Positions 1 through 6,108 of a stretch of DNA of 13,694 nt are shown here, piece by piece. Positions within the stretch are counted from its first letter, which is position 1; the number at the start of each line of letters is the position of its first letter. The position numbers and the translations under genes were made by a program. The notes under the pieces were generated by a model. The model was not told the DNA's origin and did not search any database. It saw nothing but the letters and a program-made list of their open reading frames with translations. The DNA is from JACDAV01 sp036556145 (GTDB lineage Bacteria > Chloroflexota > Limnocylindria > Limnocylindrales > CSP1-4). The DNA lies in assembly GCA_036556145.1 (NCBI GenBank), contig DATBKB010000115.1, forward strand, positions 1 to 13,694, in the 5' to 3' direction.

Positions 1-957
1 GAGGCGACGATCGCGGTGGCGCACGGCCAGATGCACGAGCGCGATCTCGAGAAAGTCATGCTGCAGTTCATGCAGCGCGAGGTCACCGTGCTCGTCTCGT
101 CGGCGATCATCGAGTCGGGGCTCGACATCCCGAACGCGAACACGATCATCATCGACCGCGCCGACGCGCTCGGGCTCGCCCAGCTCTACCAGCTCCGGGG
201 CCGGGTCGGGCGGTCGTCGCGGCGGGCCTACGCGTACCTGCTCTACCGGCGCCGCGAGCGCCTCTCGGACGAGGCTCGCAAGCGGCTCCAGGCGATCTTC
301 AACGCCTCGGAGCTGGGTGCCGGGTTCCAGATCGCGCTGGCCGACCTCGAGATCCGGGGCGCCGGCAACATCCTCGGCGGGGAGCAGTCGGGCCACATGG
401 CCGCCGTCGGGTTCGACCTCTACTCGCGGTTGCTTGCCGAGGCGGTCGAGGAGCAGAAGGCGAAGCGCGAGGACCGGCCGCCGGTCGTCGAGCCGCCGCA
501 GGCCGTCGTCGACCTGCCGGTCGAGGCGCACCTGCCCGACTCCTACGTCCCCGAGACGGCCCAGAAGCTCGAGCTCTACCGGCGGCTGGCCCGGGCCCGC
601 ACGGCCGGCGACCTGGCCGCGTTCCGCCAGGAGGTGACCGACCGGTTCGGCCCGATGCCCCAGCCCGTGGCGCGCCTCGTCGAGGTGGCCGAGCTGCGGC
701 TGGCCGCCGAGGCGGCCGGCGTGTCGTCGATCTCGCGCGAGGAGGGCCAGCTCGTCGTCCGCTTCGGTGCCGGTCTCTCGCGCTCCACGGCGATGCGATT
801 GCTGGGCGGCGGCGGGCTGCCGGGTGTGAAGCCGTCGGAGGTGACGTTCGCCTCGAACCAGGTCCGGATCCGATTGCCCCGGGATCCGCACCGGGCCTGG
901 GGCCTGACGCAAGCGGTGGTCGCGCGGCTCACCGCCCGGGAGGAGGTGCCCGCGTGA
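1..957 (+). CDS. mfd: Transcription-repair coupling factor Mfd, C-terminal part (5' truncated by window edge)
   Basis: Mfd is a cytoplasmic ATP-driven DNA translocase that removes RNA polymerase stalled at DNA lesions and recruits UvrA for nucleotide excision repair. The visible 318 codons begin inside the second RecA-like helicase lobe. Motif V (IESGLDIPNAN) is encoded at about 109-141 and motif VI (QLRGRVGR) at about 190-213. The TRG/relay segment DLEIRGAGNILGGEQSG starts at about 343 and runs into a VGFDLY stretch typical of Mfd rather than RecG. From about 511 (DLPVEAHLPDSYVP) to the stop is the C-terminal D7 domain, which holds back UvrA binding in the resting protein. The frame is open from base 1, so the GTG at 16 is not a real start; the N-terminal UvrB-like and RNA-polymerase-interacting domains lie off the left edge. 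The stop overlaps the next gene's GTG by 4 bases. The family assignment is very secure. Confidence 0.97.
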   Translation, partial: EATIAVAHGQMHERDLEKVMLQFMQREVTVLVSSAIIESGLDIPNANTIIIDRADALGLAQLYQLRGRVGRSSRRAYAYLLYRRRERLSDEARKRLQAIFNASELGAGFQIALADLEIRGAGNILGGEQSGHMAAVGFDLYSRLLAEAVEEQKAKREDRPPVVEPPQAVVDLPVEAHLPDSYVPETAQKLELYRRLARARTAGDLAAFRQEVTDRFGPMPQPVARLVEVAELRLAAEAAGVSSISREEGQLVVRFGAGLSRSTAMRLLGGGGLPGVKPSEVTFASNQVRIRLPRDPHRAWGLTQAVVARLTAREEVPA

Positions 958-1199
958 CCCGGGCAACGCTCAAGCTCGAGATCCCGGCCTCGCCGGAGGA
1001 GCGGGCGGCGTTGCGCAAGGCCCTGCTGCGAGCCCGCGCGACGGAGCTCGGGGAGATGCGGCGCCGCGGAACGCGTCACAGCCTCGGCTACGGCGATGCC
1101 GCGGCGCGGGAGACGATGCTCGACGAGACGCGCGAGGCCGAGCTGCGACACGAGATGCTCGATCGGCTGATCGCGGCACTCGGCGAGGCGCCCGAGTGA
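954..1199 (+). CDS. Small uncharacterised protein coupled to mfd (81 aa)
   Basis: I do not recognise this family. The GTG start overlaps the mfd stop as GTGA, and the stop overlaps the next gene in the same way, which argues that it is translated. The product has 81 residues and is strongly charged, with Arg/Glu-rich runs (EERAALRKALLRAR, then ARETMLDETREAELRHEML) that look like two or three amphipathic helices, after a short beta-like N-terminus (TRATLKLEIP). There is no signal peptide, membrane segment, cysteine or known catalytic motif. The position suggests co-expression with Mfd and the following nucleotidyltransferase, but no function can be assigned. Third-position G/C bias matches the neighbours. 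The alternative is a chance open frame in GC-rich DNA, which the double overlap makes less likely. Confidence 0.72.
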   Translation: MTRATLKLEIPASPEERAALRKALLRARATELGEMRRRGTRHSLGYGDAAARETMLDETREAELRHEMLDRLIAALGEAPE

Positions 1200-2107
1200 G
1201 GTCAGCCGGCGGACCGACCCGGTTCGCCGAGCTCAACGGCGTCCTCGACACGTTCGTCGATCGCGCGCGGGCGACCCTCGGCGAGGGACTCGACGGGCTC
1301 TACCTGCTCGGGTCCTTCGCGATGGGCGAGGGCGACGAGCACAGCGACGTCGACTTCATGGCGATCGTCCGGCGCGACCTCGAGGGCGAGGCGCTCGCGC
1401 GCGTCCAGGCGATGCACGGCGAGATTCACGACCTGCCCTCAGAGTGGGCGAGGCATCTCGACGGCTCGTATGCCCCGGCCGATCTGTGGCGTCGGCCGCC
1501 GGCCCAGGGCCGTCCACCCGGCGACGACCGGCGGCCCGACTGGGTCGACCCCGGCACGGGCCGGGGGATCGGCACGTACCCGTTCCTGTACCTCGACAAC
1601 GGCGCCCGCTCCGTCGTGCGCTCGGATCACGACAATTCGCTCGTCCAACGGTGGGTGGCGTATCACCACGGGATCGCGCTGGTGGGGCCACCCGCCCCGT
1701 CGCTCCTCGATCCGATCGACGACCGGGCGCTCCGCGCCGAGGTCGGGGCGACGATTGTCGAGTGGGGCGGCCAGCTCCTGGCGGGACCGTCCTGGCTGAG
1801 CAACCTCTGGCGGCAGCCGTATGTCGTCATCAGCTTCTGCCGGATGCGGCAGACGCTCGAAACCGGCCGCATCGGCTCGAAGTCGGAGGGGGCGCGGTGG
1901 GGGATGGCGCGGCTCGATCCGCGCTGGCGGCCGTTGATCGAGGCGGCCCTCGCCGAGCGTCCGGATCCCTCGCTGAAAGTTCGCCTGCCGGCCGACCCGG
2001 CGATGGTGAGCCTGACCCTCGAGTTCATCCGCGAGGCGATCGCCGACGTGTTGCGCGGTGGCGCGAACGTGCGCAGCCGAGACGAAGGCACCCGGCCGGT
2101 CCGCTAG
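1196..2107 (+). CDS. Aminoglycoside-adenylyltransferase-like nucleotidyltransferase (AadA/DUF4111 type)
   Basis: This is a soluble protein of 303 residues with a Pol-beta-type nucleotidyltransferase fold at the N-terminus. The nucleotide-binding Gly-Ser is at 39-40 (LLGSFAMG) and the metal-binding SDVDF carries Asp51 and Asp53. The segment around residues 83-93 (SEWARHLDGSYAP) probably supplies the acidic catalytic base seen in AadA. The C-terminal half (about 145-285) has the helical pattern of ANT(3'')/ANT(9) enzymes: HDNSLVQRWVAYHHGIALVGP, then SFCRMRQTLETGRIGSKSEGARW. Known relatives transfer AMP from ATP to aminoglycosides. Chromosomal members in environmental bacteria often have no known substrate, so resistance should not be assumed. 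The GTG start overlaps the previous stop by 4 bases. The family is well supported; the substrate is unknown. Confidence 0.85.
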   Translation: MRSAGGPTRFAELNGVLDTFVDRARATLGEGLDGLYLLGSFAMGEGDEHSDVDFMAIVRRDLEGEALARVQAMHGEIHDLPSEWARHLDGSYAPADLWRRPPAQGRPPGDDRRPDWVDPGTGRGIGTYPFLYLDNGARSVVRSDHDNSLVQRWVAYHHGIALVGPPAPSLLDPIDDRALRAEVGATIVEWGGQLLAGPSWLSNLWRQPYVVISFCRMRQTLETGRIGSKSEGARWGMARLDPRWRPLIEAALAERPDPSLKVRLPADPAMVSLTLEFIREAIADVLRGGANVRSRDEGTRPVR

Positions 2108-2110
2108 CAT
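2105..2110 (+). promoter_or_regulatory. Possible -10 element TAGCAT before the lipoprotein gene
   Basis: TAGCAT fits the TAnnnT -10 pattern common in GC-rich bacteria. It lies 28 bases before the lipoprotein ATG and includes the TAG stop of the upstream gene. I see no convincing -35 hexamer at 16-18 bases spacing. The call rests on one short motif and position only. Confidence 0.25.
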
Positions 2111-2138
2111 TCGCCCCGTCCGTCGAGAGGGGAGGGTC

Positions 2139-2207
2139 ATGCGAACTCGAGCGCGCGCGGCCGGGATTGCGGCCGTCGTCCTGACGTCCATCGTCGCAGG
2201 CTGCAGC
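2139..2207 (+). other. Lipoprotein signal peptide and lipobox
   Basis: This encodes residues 1-23: a basic start (MRTRAR), a hydrophobic core (AAGIAAVVLTSI) and the lipobox V19-A20-G21-C22. Signal peptidase II would cut before Cys22, which would become the lipidated N-terminus. The pattern matches the classical consensus. Confidence 0.85.
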
Positions 2208-3110
2208 TCCGGCGCACCCGCGGCCACGCCTCCGCCGACCCCGACCGCGCCACCGGCGGCGACGCCGACCCCGACGGGCGCTGCCACGGCGAGTCCGACG
2301 CCGACCGCTCCGCTCAGCGGCGACGCGAACCTCGACGCGCCCCAGGAGGTCCCCGCGGGTGCGAAGTTCTCCGTCACCTGGACCGGCCCCAACGGTGACC
2401 GCGACTACGTCACGATCGTCTCGGCCGGGGCTGAGAAGTGGACGAACGAGCCGTACTTCTACACGTCGGACGGGCCGTCCGGCGATCTCGTCGCGCCGAC
2501 GACGGACGGCGCCTACGCACTGTGGTACGTCCGCGGCGTGGACAACGTCATCCTCGCCCGCCGAGCCATCCGCGTCCGGCCGTTCGAGGGCAGCCTCTCG
2601 GCGCCCGACACGGCTACTGCGGCGAGCATCGTCGAGGTCGCCTGGACCGGACCGAACGGGCCGGGCGACTACGTCACGATCGTCAAGGCCGGTGCCGAGC
2701 GCTGGACCAACGAGTGGTACTTCTACACGACGGCCGGCTCGCCCGGGAAGATCAACCTCGGTCTCGAGTCGGGCGCCTTCGAGGTCTGGTACGTGACCGG
2801 GGCCGACTCGCGCACGATGGTCCGTCGGCCGATCACGATCACGCCCGTCGAGGTGACGCTCACGGCCCCGGCCGCGGTGAACCGGAACGCCCAGTTCCAG
2901 GTGGCCTGGACCGGGCCGAACGGCCCGCAGGACTACATCACGATCGTGGCGGCCGGCTCGGCGCCGGGAGCGTACACCTCGTACGAGTACACCACGCGAG
3001 GCAGCCCGATCACGCTGACGGCACCGAGCTCACCCGGCAACTATGAGGTCCGCTACCAGTCGGACCGGGTCACGGGCGTGTTCAAGAGCATCCCGATCGT
3101 CGTCCGCTAA
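2139..3110 (+). CDS. Secreted lipoprotein with three tandem 88-residue beta-rich repeats
   Basis: I chose the ATG at 2139 (323 residues) over an in-frame ATG 27 codons upstream because it follows a strong purine-rich ribosome site (GAGAGGGGAGGG at 2125-2136) and opens directly on a lipoprotein signal peptide: Arg-rich n-region, hydrophobic residues 8-18, and lipobox VAGC with Cys22. A Pro/Thr/Ala-rich linker follows (about 25-60), as expected for a domain held away from the membrane. Residues 63-323 are three copies of an all-beta unit with signatures WTGPNG, DYVTIV or DYITIV, FYT or EYT, and (V/L)WYV or VRY. Similar units occur at the ends of some VWA-domain proteins. There is no catalytic motif, so binding or a structural role at the cell surface is plausible but not shown. 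The LLM oxidoreductase gene follows after 11 bases. Confidence 0.88.
   Translation: MRTRARAAGIAAVVLTSIVAGCSSGAPAATPPPTPTAPPAATPTPTGAATASPTPTAPLSGDANLDAPQEVPAGAKFSVTWTGPNGDRDYVTIVSAGAEKWTNEPYFYTSDGPSGDLVAPTTDGAYALWYVRGVDNVILARRAIRVRPFEGSLSAPDTATAASIVEVAWTGPNGPGDYVTIVKAGAERWTNEWYFYTTAGSPGKINLGLESGAFEVWYVTGADSRTMVRRPITITPVEVTLTAPAAVNRNAQFQVAWTGPNGPQDYITIVAAGSAPGAYTSYEYTTRGSPITLTAPSSPGNYEVRYQSDRVTGVFKSIPIVVR
2325..2588 (+). repeat. Repeat unit 1 of the lipoprotein
   Basis: Residues 63-150. The anchor Trp is residue 81 (WTGPNG), followed by DYVTIVSAGAEKWTNEPYFYT. The corresponding Trp in unit 2 is exactly 88 residues later. Units 1 and 2 share AGAE(K/R)WTNE. Confidence 0.85.
2589..2852 (+). repeat. 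Repeat unit 2 of the lipoprotein
   Basis: Residues 151-238, anchor Trp169, with DYVTIVKAGAERWTNEWYFYT. It is clearly closer to unit 1 than to unit 3, so units 1 and 2 probably arose by the most recent duplication. Confidence 0.85.
2853..3107 (+). repeat. Repeat unit 3 of the lipoprotein
   Basis: Residues 239-323, anchor Trp257. It keeps WTGPNG and DYITIV but replaces the WTNE loop with APGAYTSYEYTTRGSP and ends NYEVRY. This form is closer to the version of the unit I know from VWA-protein C-termini. Confidence 0.82.
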
Positions 3111-3121
3111 CCTCGGTCGCG

Positions 3122-4063
3122 ATGCGGCCGTTCCACTTCCTCGCCGACGCGCGGGCGCCGGCATCCGGCAAGGAGCTCGCGGAGAAGGCCCGTCGCGCAG
3201 AGGCGACCGGATTTCACGCGCTCGTCGTCCCGGACCACCTGCTCGACCAGTTCTCGCCCGTGCCGGCGATGGCCGCGATCGCGATGGCGACCGAGCGCCT
3301 GCGCGTCGCGGCGTTCGTCGTCAACAACGACCTGCGCCACCCGGCGGTGCTCGCGCAGGACCTGGCGAGCATCGACGTCATCAGCGGCGGCCGCCTCGAC
3401 GTGGCGATCGGGGCGGGCTGGAACCGCGCGGAATACGAGGCGATCGGGCTGCGCTTCGACCCGACCCCGGTTCGGCAGGCCCGGCTCGAGGAAGCCGTCA
3501 CCGTCCTCAAGGGCCTGTTCGCCGATGGACCCTTCAGCTTCCGCGGTGAGCACTACACGATCACCGATTACGACGCGGGGCCGCGACCCGTCCAGCAGCC
3601 GCACCCGCCGTTCCTCATCGGCGGCGGCGGGCGGCGGACGCTGACGCTGGCCGGACGCGAGGCGGACATCGTCGGACTGGCGCCGCGGATCGCAAAGAAC
3701 GGCCGCGTCGACCCGCACAGCCTGACGTTCGAGGCGGCAGCCGAGAAGATCGAGTGGGTTCGCGCGGCCGCGGGCGGCCGGTTCGACGGGCTCGAGCTCA
3801 ACGTCTATCCGTCGACCTGGCCGATCACCGTCACGGACGACGTCCACGCCGAGGCGCGCAAGGTCATCGACAGCCTTCGCGAGCGGACCGGCGTCGAGAT
3901 GACCGAGGCGGCGATCCTCGACTCGCCGCACCTCTTCATCGGCTCGATCGATCGCCTGGTCGAGAAGTTCGAATCGCTCCGGGAGCGACTCGGGATCAGC
4001 TCGTTCATGGTCGGCGAGATGGAGGAGCTGACGCCGGTGGTCGAGCGGCTGGCCGGCCGCTAG
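3122..4063 (+). CDS. LLM-class (luciferase-like, F420-type) oxidoreductase, MSMEG_2516-like
   Basis: A soluble TIM-barrel enzyme of the bacterial luciferase-like superfamily, 313 residues, normal for the family. The pattern VPDHLLDQFSPVPAMAA (36-52), then NNDLRHPAVLAQD and SIDVISGGRLDVAIGAGW (68-100) with NRAEYEAIGL, is typical of the probable F420-dependent oxidoreductases grouped as MSMEG_2516-like. PPFLIGGGG (162-170) is the usual phosphate-binding loop of the cofactor site. Such enzymes move hydride between reduced F420 (or FMN) and a small organic substrate; the substrate here is unknown. The ATG lies 11 bases after the lipoprotein stop and has no clear ribosome site, so it may be translated by coupling. 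Use of F420 rather than FMN is inferred from subfamily resemblance. Confidence 0.9.
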   Translation: MRPFHFLADARAPASGKELAEKARRAEATGFHALVVPDHLLDQFSPVPAMAAIAMATERLRVAAFVVNNDLRHPAVLAQDLASIDVISGGRLDVAIGAGWNRAEYEAIGLRFDPTPVRQARLEEAVTVLKGLFADGPFSFRGEHYTITDYDAGPRPVQQPHPPFLIGGGGRRTLTLAGREADIVGLAPRIAKNGRVDPHSLTFEAAAEKIEWVRAAAGGRFDGLELNVYPSTWPITVTDDVHAEARKVIDSLRERTGVEMTEAAILDSPHLFIGSIDRLVEKFESLRERLGISSFMVGEMEELTPVVERLAGR

Positions 4064-4074
4064 CGCCTCGCCTC

Positions 4075-5496
4075 GTGTCCGCCATCGTCACCGACGCCCA
4101 CCCCGGCCTCTGGTCGCCGCAGCACCGGACGCTGACGCTCGGCCTCGTCCTGACGATCACCCTCGTCGCGTTCGAGGCGCTCGCGGTTGCGGCGATCATG
4201 CCGATCGTCGCGCGCGATCTCGGCCAGATCCACCTCTACGGCTGGGTGTTCTCGGCGTTCTTCCTCGGCAGCCTCCTCGGGATCGTGCTGGTGGGTGGCT
4301 TGATCGACCGTGGCGGGCTGCTGGGCCCGTTTCTCGGTGGCCTCGGGCTGTTCTCCGCGGGCCTCGTGATCGGCGGGCTCGCCCCGACGATGGAGATCCT
4401 CGTCGGCGCCCGATTCCTCCAGGGCCTCGGCGCAGGCGCGATTCCGCCGATCGCGTACGTCGCCATCGGCCGCGCGCTGCCGGAGTCGCTTCGGCCGCGG
4501 ATGTTCGCGACGATGTCCACCGCGTGGGTCGTGCCGGGCATCGTCGGTCCGGCTCTCAGCGGCTTCGTCGCCGAGGCGATCCACTGGCGAGTCGTCTTCC
4601 TTGGCCTCCTGCCGCTCATCGCCGTCGCGGCCACGATGACGATGCCGGCGCTGCGCCGCTCGGTCGCTCCCGACGCGGCGAGCGAGGAACAGAGCGTCGC
4701 GGCCGACACGCGGCGTCGCGTGCCGTGGGCACTCGTCGTCACCGCGGGCGCCGGGCTCGTCGTCGCCGGGCTCACCACCGGAGCGATCCTGCCGGGCGGG
4801 CCGCTCGTCGTTGCCGGCCTCGCCCTGCTCGTGCCGGCGTTCCGCCGGCTCACGCCGCCGGGGACGCTCACCGCCACGCGCGGATTGCCGGCCGCGGTGC
4901 TCCTGCGCGGCGTCCTGACGTTCGCGTTCTACTGCGCGGATGCGTTCGTTCCGCTGGCGCTCGTCGAGTGGCGCGGACTCGGGGCGAGCGCGGCCGGTCT
5001 GGCGCTCACCGCCGCGACCCTGTCCTGGACTGGCGGGGCGTGGATCCAGGCGCGCTGGTTCACGCGAATCGGTGCGCGGCGGTTCGTGACGCTGGGGTTC
5101 GTCACCCTGGCCGCCGGCATCCTCGGGTTCTGCGCGGTGCTGTCGCCGGGCGTCCCGGTCCCGATCGGCGTGGCGACATGGGCGATCGCGGGGTTCGGCA
5201 TGGGCCTGTCCTACTCGCCGATCTCGCTGACGGTGCTGGCCCATGCGCCGCCCGGCGGCGAGGGCACGGCCACCGCGGGCATGCAGCTCTCGGACGTCCT
5301 CGGGACGGCCCTCGGAACCGGGATCGGTGGCGCCGTCATCGCGGCAGCCGAGGCCGCGCACGCGGACGGTTGGGTCGGCCTTGCCGCCTCCTTCGGGATC
5401 GGCGCCGCGACGGCGCTTGCAGGCGCCCTCCTCGCGCGCCGCCTTCCGGGCCCGCGACGGCGCGCTGTTGGCGGTCAGGAACGAGCGCTGGGGTAG
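4075..5496 (+). CDS. MFS transporter, drug-efflux-like (12-14 membrane segments)
   Basis: This is an integral inner-membrane transporter. I chose the GTG at 4075, 11 bases after the upstream stop. It gives 473 residues with a short N-terminal tail before the first helix (about 22-45); the frame is open further upstream but overlaps the oxidoreductase gene. A motif-A-like loop GGLIDRGG lies at 74-81 between helices 2 and 3. RFLQGLGAGAIPP (113-125) is the usual helix 4 pattern. PGIVGPALSG (154-163) resembles motif C of helix 5, the mark of proton-coupled exporters. I count about 14 hydrophobic stretches, two of them (about 217-254) in the middle, which fits a DHA2-like layout, although 12 cannot be excluded. 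Export of a hydrophobic compound is likely; the substrate is unknown. It could work with the preceding oxidoreductase. Confidence 0.9.
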   Translation: MSAIVTDAHPGLWSPQHRTLTLGLVLTITLVAFEALAVAAIMPIVARDLGQIHLYGWVFSAFFLGSLLGIVLVGGLIDRGGLLGPFLGGLGLFSAGLVIGGLAPTMEILVGARFLQGLGAGAIPPIAYVAIGRALPESLRPRMFATMSTAWVVPGIVGPALSGFVAEAIHWRVVFLGLLPLIAVAATMTMPALRRSVAPDAASEEQSVAADTRRRVPWALVVTAGAGLVVAGLTTGAILPGGPLVVAGLALLVPAFRRLTPPGTLTATRGLPAAVLLRGVLTFAFYCADAFVPLALVEWRGLGASAAGLALTAATLSWTGGAWIQARWFTRIGARRFVTLGFVTLAAGILGFCAVLSPGVPVPIGVATWAIAGFGMGLSYSPISLTVLAHAPPGGEGTATAGMQLSDVLGTALGTGIGGAVIAAAEAAHADGWVGLAASFGIGAATALAGALLARRLPGPRRRAVGGQERALG

Positions 5497-5499
5497 ACT
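5494..5499 (+). promoter_or_regulatory. Possible -10 element TAGACT before apt
   Basis: TAGACT fits TAnnnT and starts on the MFS stop codon. It is followed by the only gap over 40 bases in the + strand block, the natural place for a promoter of the apt-mtnA-ahcY cluster. A TTGGCG lies upstream at 5468-5473, but its spacing of 20 is longer than usual. This is suggestive only. Confidence 0.32.
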
Positions 5500-5554
5500 G
5501 CTCGGGCCCATACGGACCGTCCGGCGGTGGCCCGACCGCCCGACCCCCACGACC

Positions 5555-5560
5555 AGGAGG
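5555..5560 (+). promoter_or_regulatory. Ribosome binding site of apt
   Basis: AGGAGG is a full match to the anti-Shine-Dalgarno sequence. It lies 12 bases before the ATG at 5573, slightly longer than usual. It supports 5573 over start codons further upstream in the same frame, which would fall inside the MFS gene. Confidence 0.7.
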
Positions 5561-5572
5561 CTCCCCAGACTG

Positions 5573-6094
5573 ATGTCCGCCGAGGACCTCCGCGCGAAGA
5601 TCCGCGAGATTCCCGACTTCCCCAAGCCGGGGATCCTCTTCTACGACATCACGACGCTCCTCAAGGACGGCAAGGCCTTCAAGGAGGCGATCGACCTCAT
5701 GCTCGCGCCGTACCGCAAGGAGCGGATCGACGCCGTCGTGGGCATGGAGTCGCGCGGCTTCATCTTCAGCGCGCCGATGGCGTACCAGCTCGGCGCGGGG
5801 CTCGTGCCGGTCCGGAAGCTCGGCAAGCTGCCGGCCGAGACGCTGACCGTCGAGTACGCCCTCGAGTACGGCTCGAACACGCTCGAGATCCACCGAGACG
5901 CGATCCAGCCGGGGCAGCGGGTGCTCATCGTCGACGACCTCCTTGCGACCGGCGGGACGGTTCGCGGGACGATCGAGCTCGTCGAGCGGCTCAAGGGCGA
6001 GGTCGTGGGCCTCGCATTTCTCGTCGAGCTCGAGTTCCTCAAGGGCCGTGAGCGGCTCGAAGGCCGCCAGGTCACGAGCGTCATCAGGTACTGA
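5573..6094 (+). CDS. apt: Adenine phosphoribosyltransferase
   Basis: A cytoplasmic purine-salvage enzyme: adenine plus PRPP gives AMP and pyrophosphate. The protein has 173 residues, the usual size for bacterial Apt. Family landmarks are IPDFPKPGILFYDITTLL (13-30), ESRGFIF (59-65), VPVRKLGKLP (78-87), and the PRPP-binding loop VLIVDDLLATGGT (117-129) with its acidic pair Asp121-Asp122. The VPVRK-LP pattern and RGFIF separate Apt from Hpt and Xpt. The ATG at 5573 follows an AGGAGG site. It leads the mtnA-ahcY cluster, which suits recovery of the adenine released from methylthioadenosine and, indirectly, from the adenosine made by AhcY. The next gene follows after 14 bases. Confidence 0.97.
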   Translation: MSAEDLRAKIREIPDFPKPGILFYDITTLLKDGKAFKEAIDLMLAPYRKERIDAVVGMESRGFIFSAPMAYQLGAGLVPVRKLGKLPAETLTVEYALEYGSNTLEIHRDAIQPGQRVLIVDDLLATGGTVRGTIELVERLKGEVVGLAFLVELEFLKGRERLEGRQVTSVIRY

Positions 6095-6108
6095 CCGGCA
6101 GGAACCCC

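Noticed and set aside
2058..2138. Upstream ATG giving the lipoprotein 27 more residues
   Set aside because: It would overlap the nucleotidyltransferase gene and bury the signal peptide. The ATG at 2139 has a strong ribosome site and a perfect lipoprotein signal.
3754..4074. N-terminal extension of the MFS transporter into the oxidoreductase gene
   Set aside because: The added residues are Arg-rich shadow sequence of the oxidoreductase. The GTG at 4075 gives a normal transporter N-terminus.
5523..5540. Small hairpin (GGCGGT / ACCGCC, 6-base loop) in the gap before apt
   Set aside because: The stem is only 6 bp in very GC-rich DNA where such pairs are common by chance. It has no T-run, and it does not resemble a SAM, SAH or purine riboswitch.
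4060..5625. Long minus-strand open frame (521 codons) opposite the MFS gene
   Set aside because: It is rich in Arg, Asp, Glu, Gly and His with no domain pattern, as expected from the complement of a GC-rich transmembrane gene. The + strand MFS frame explains the region fully.
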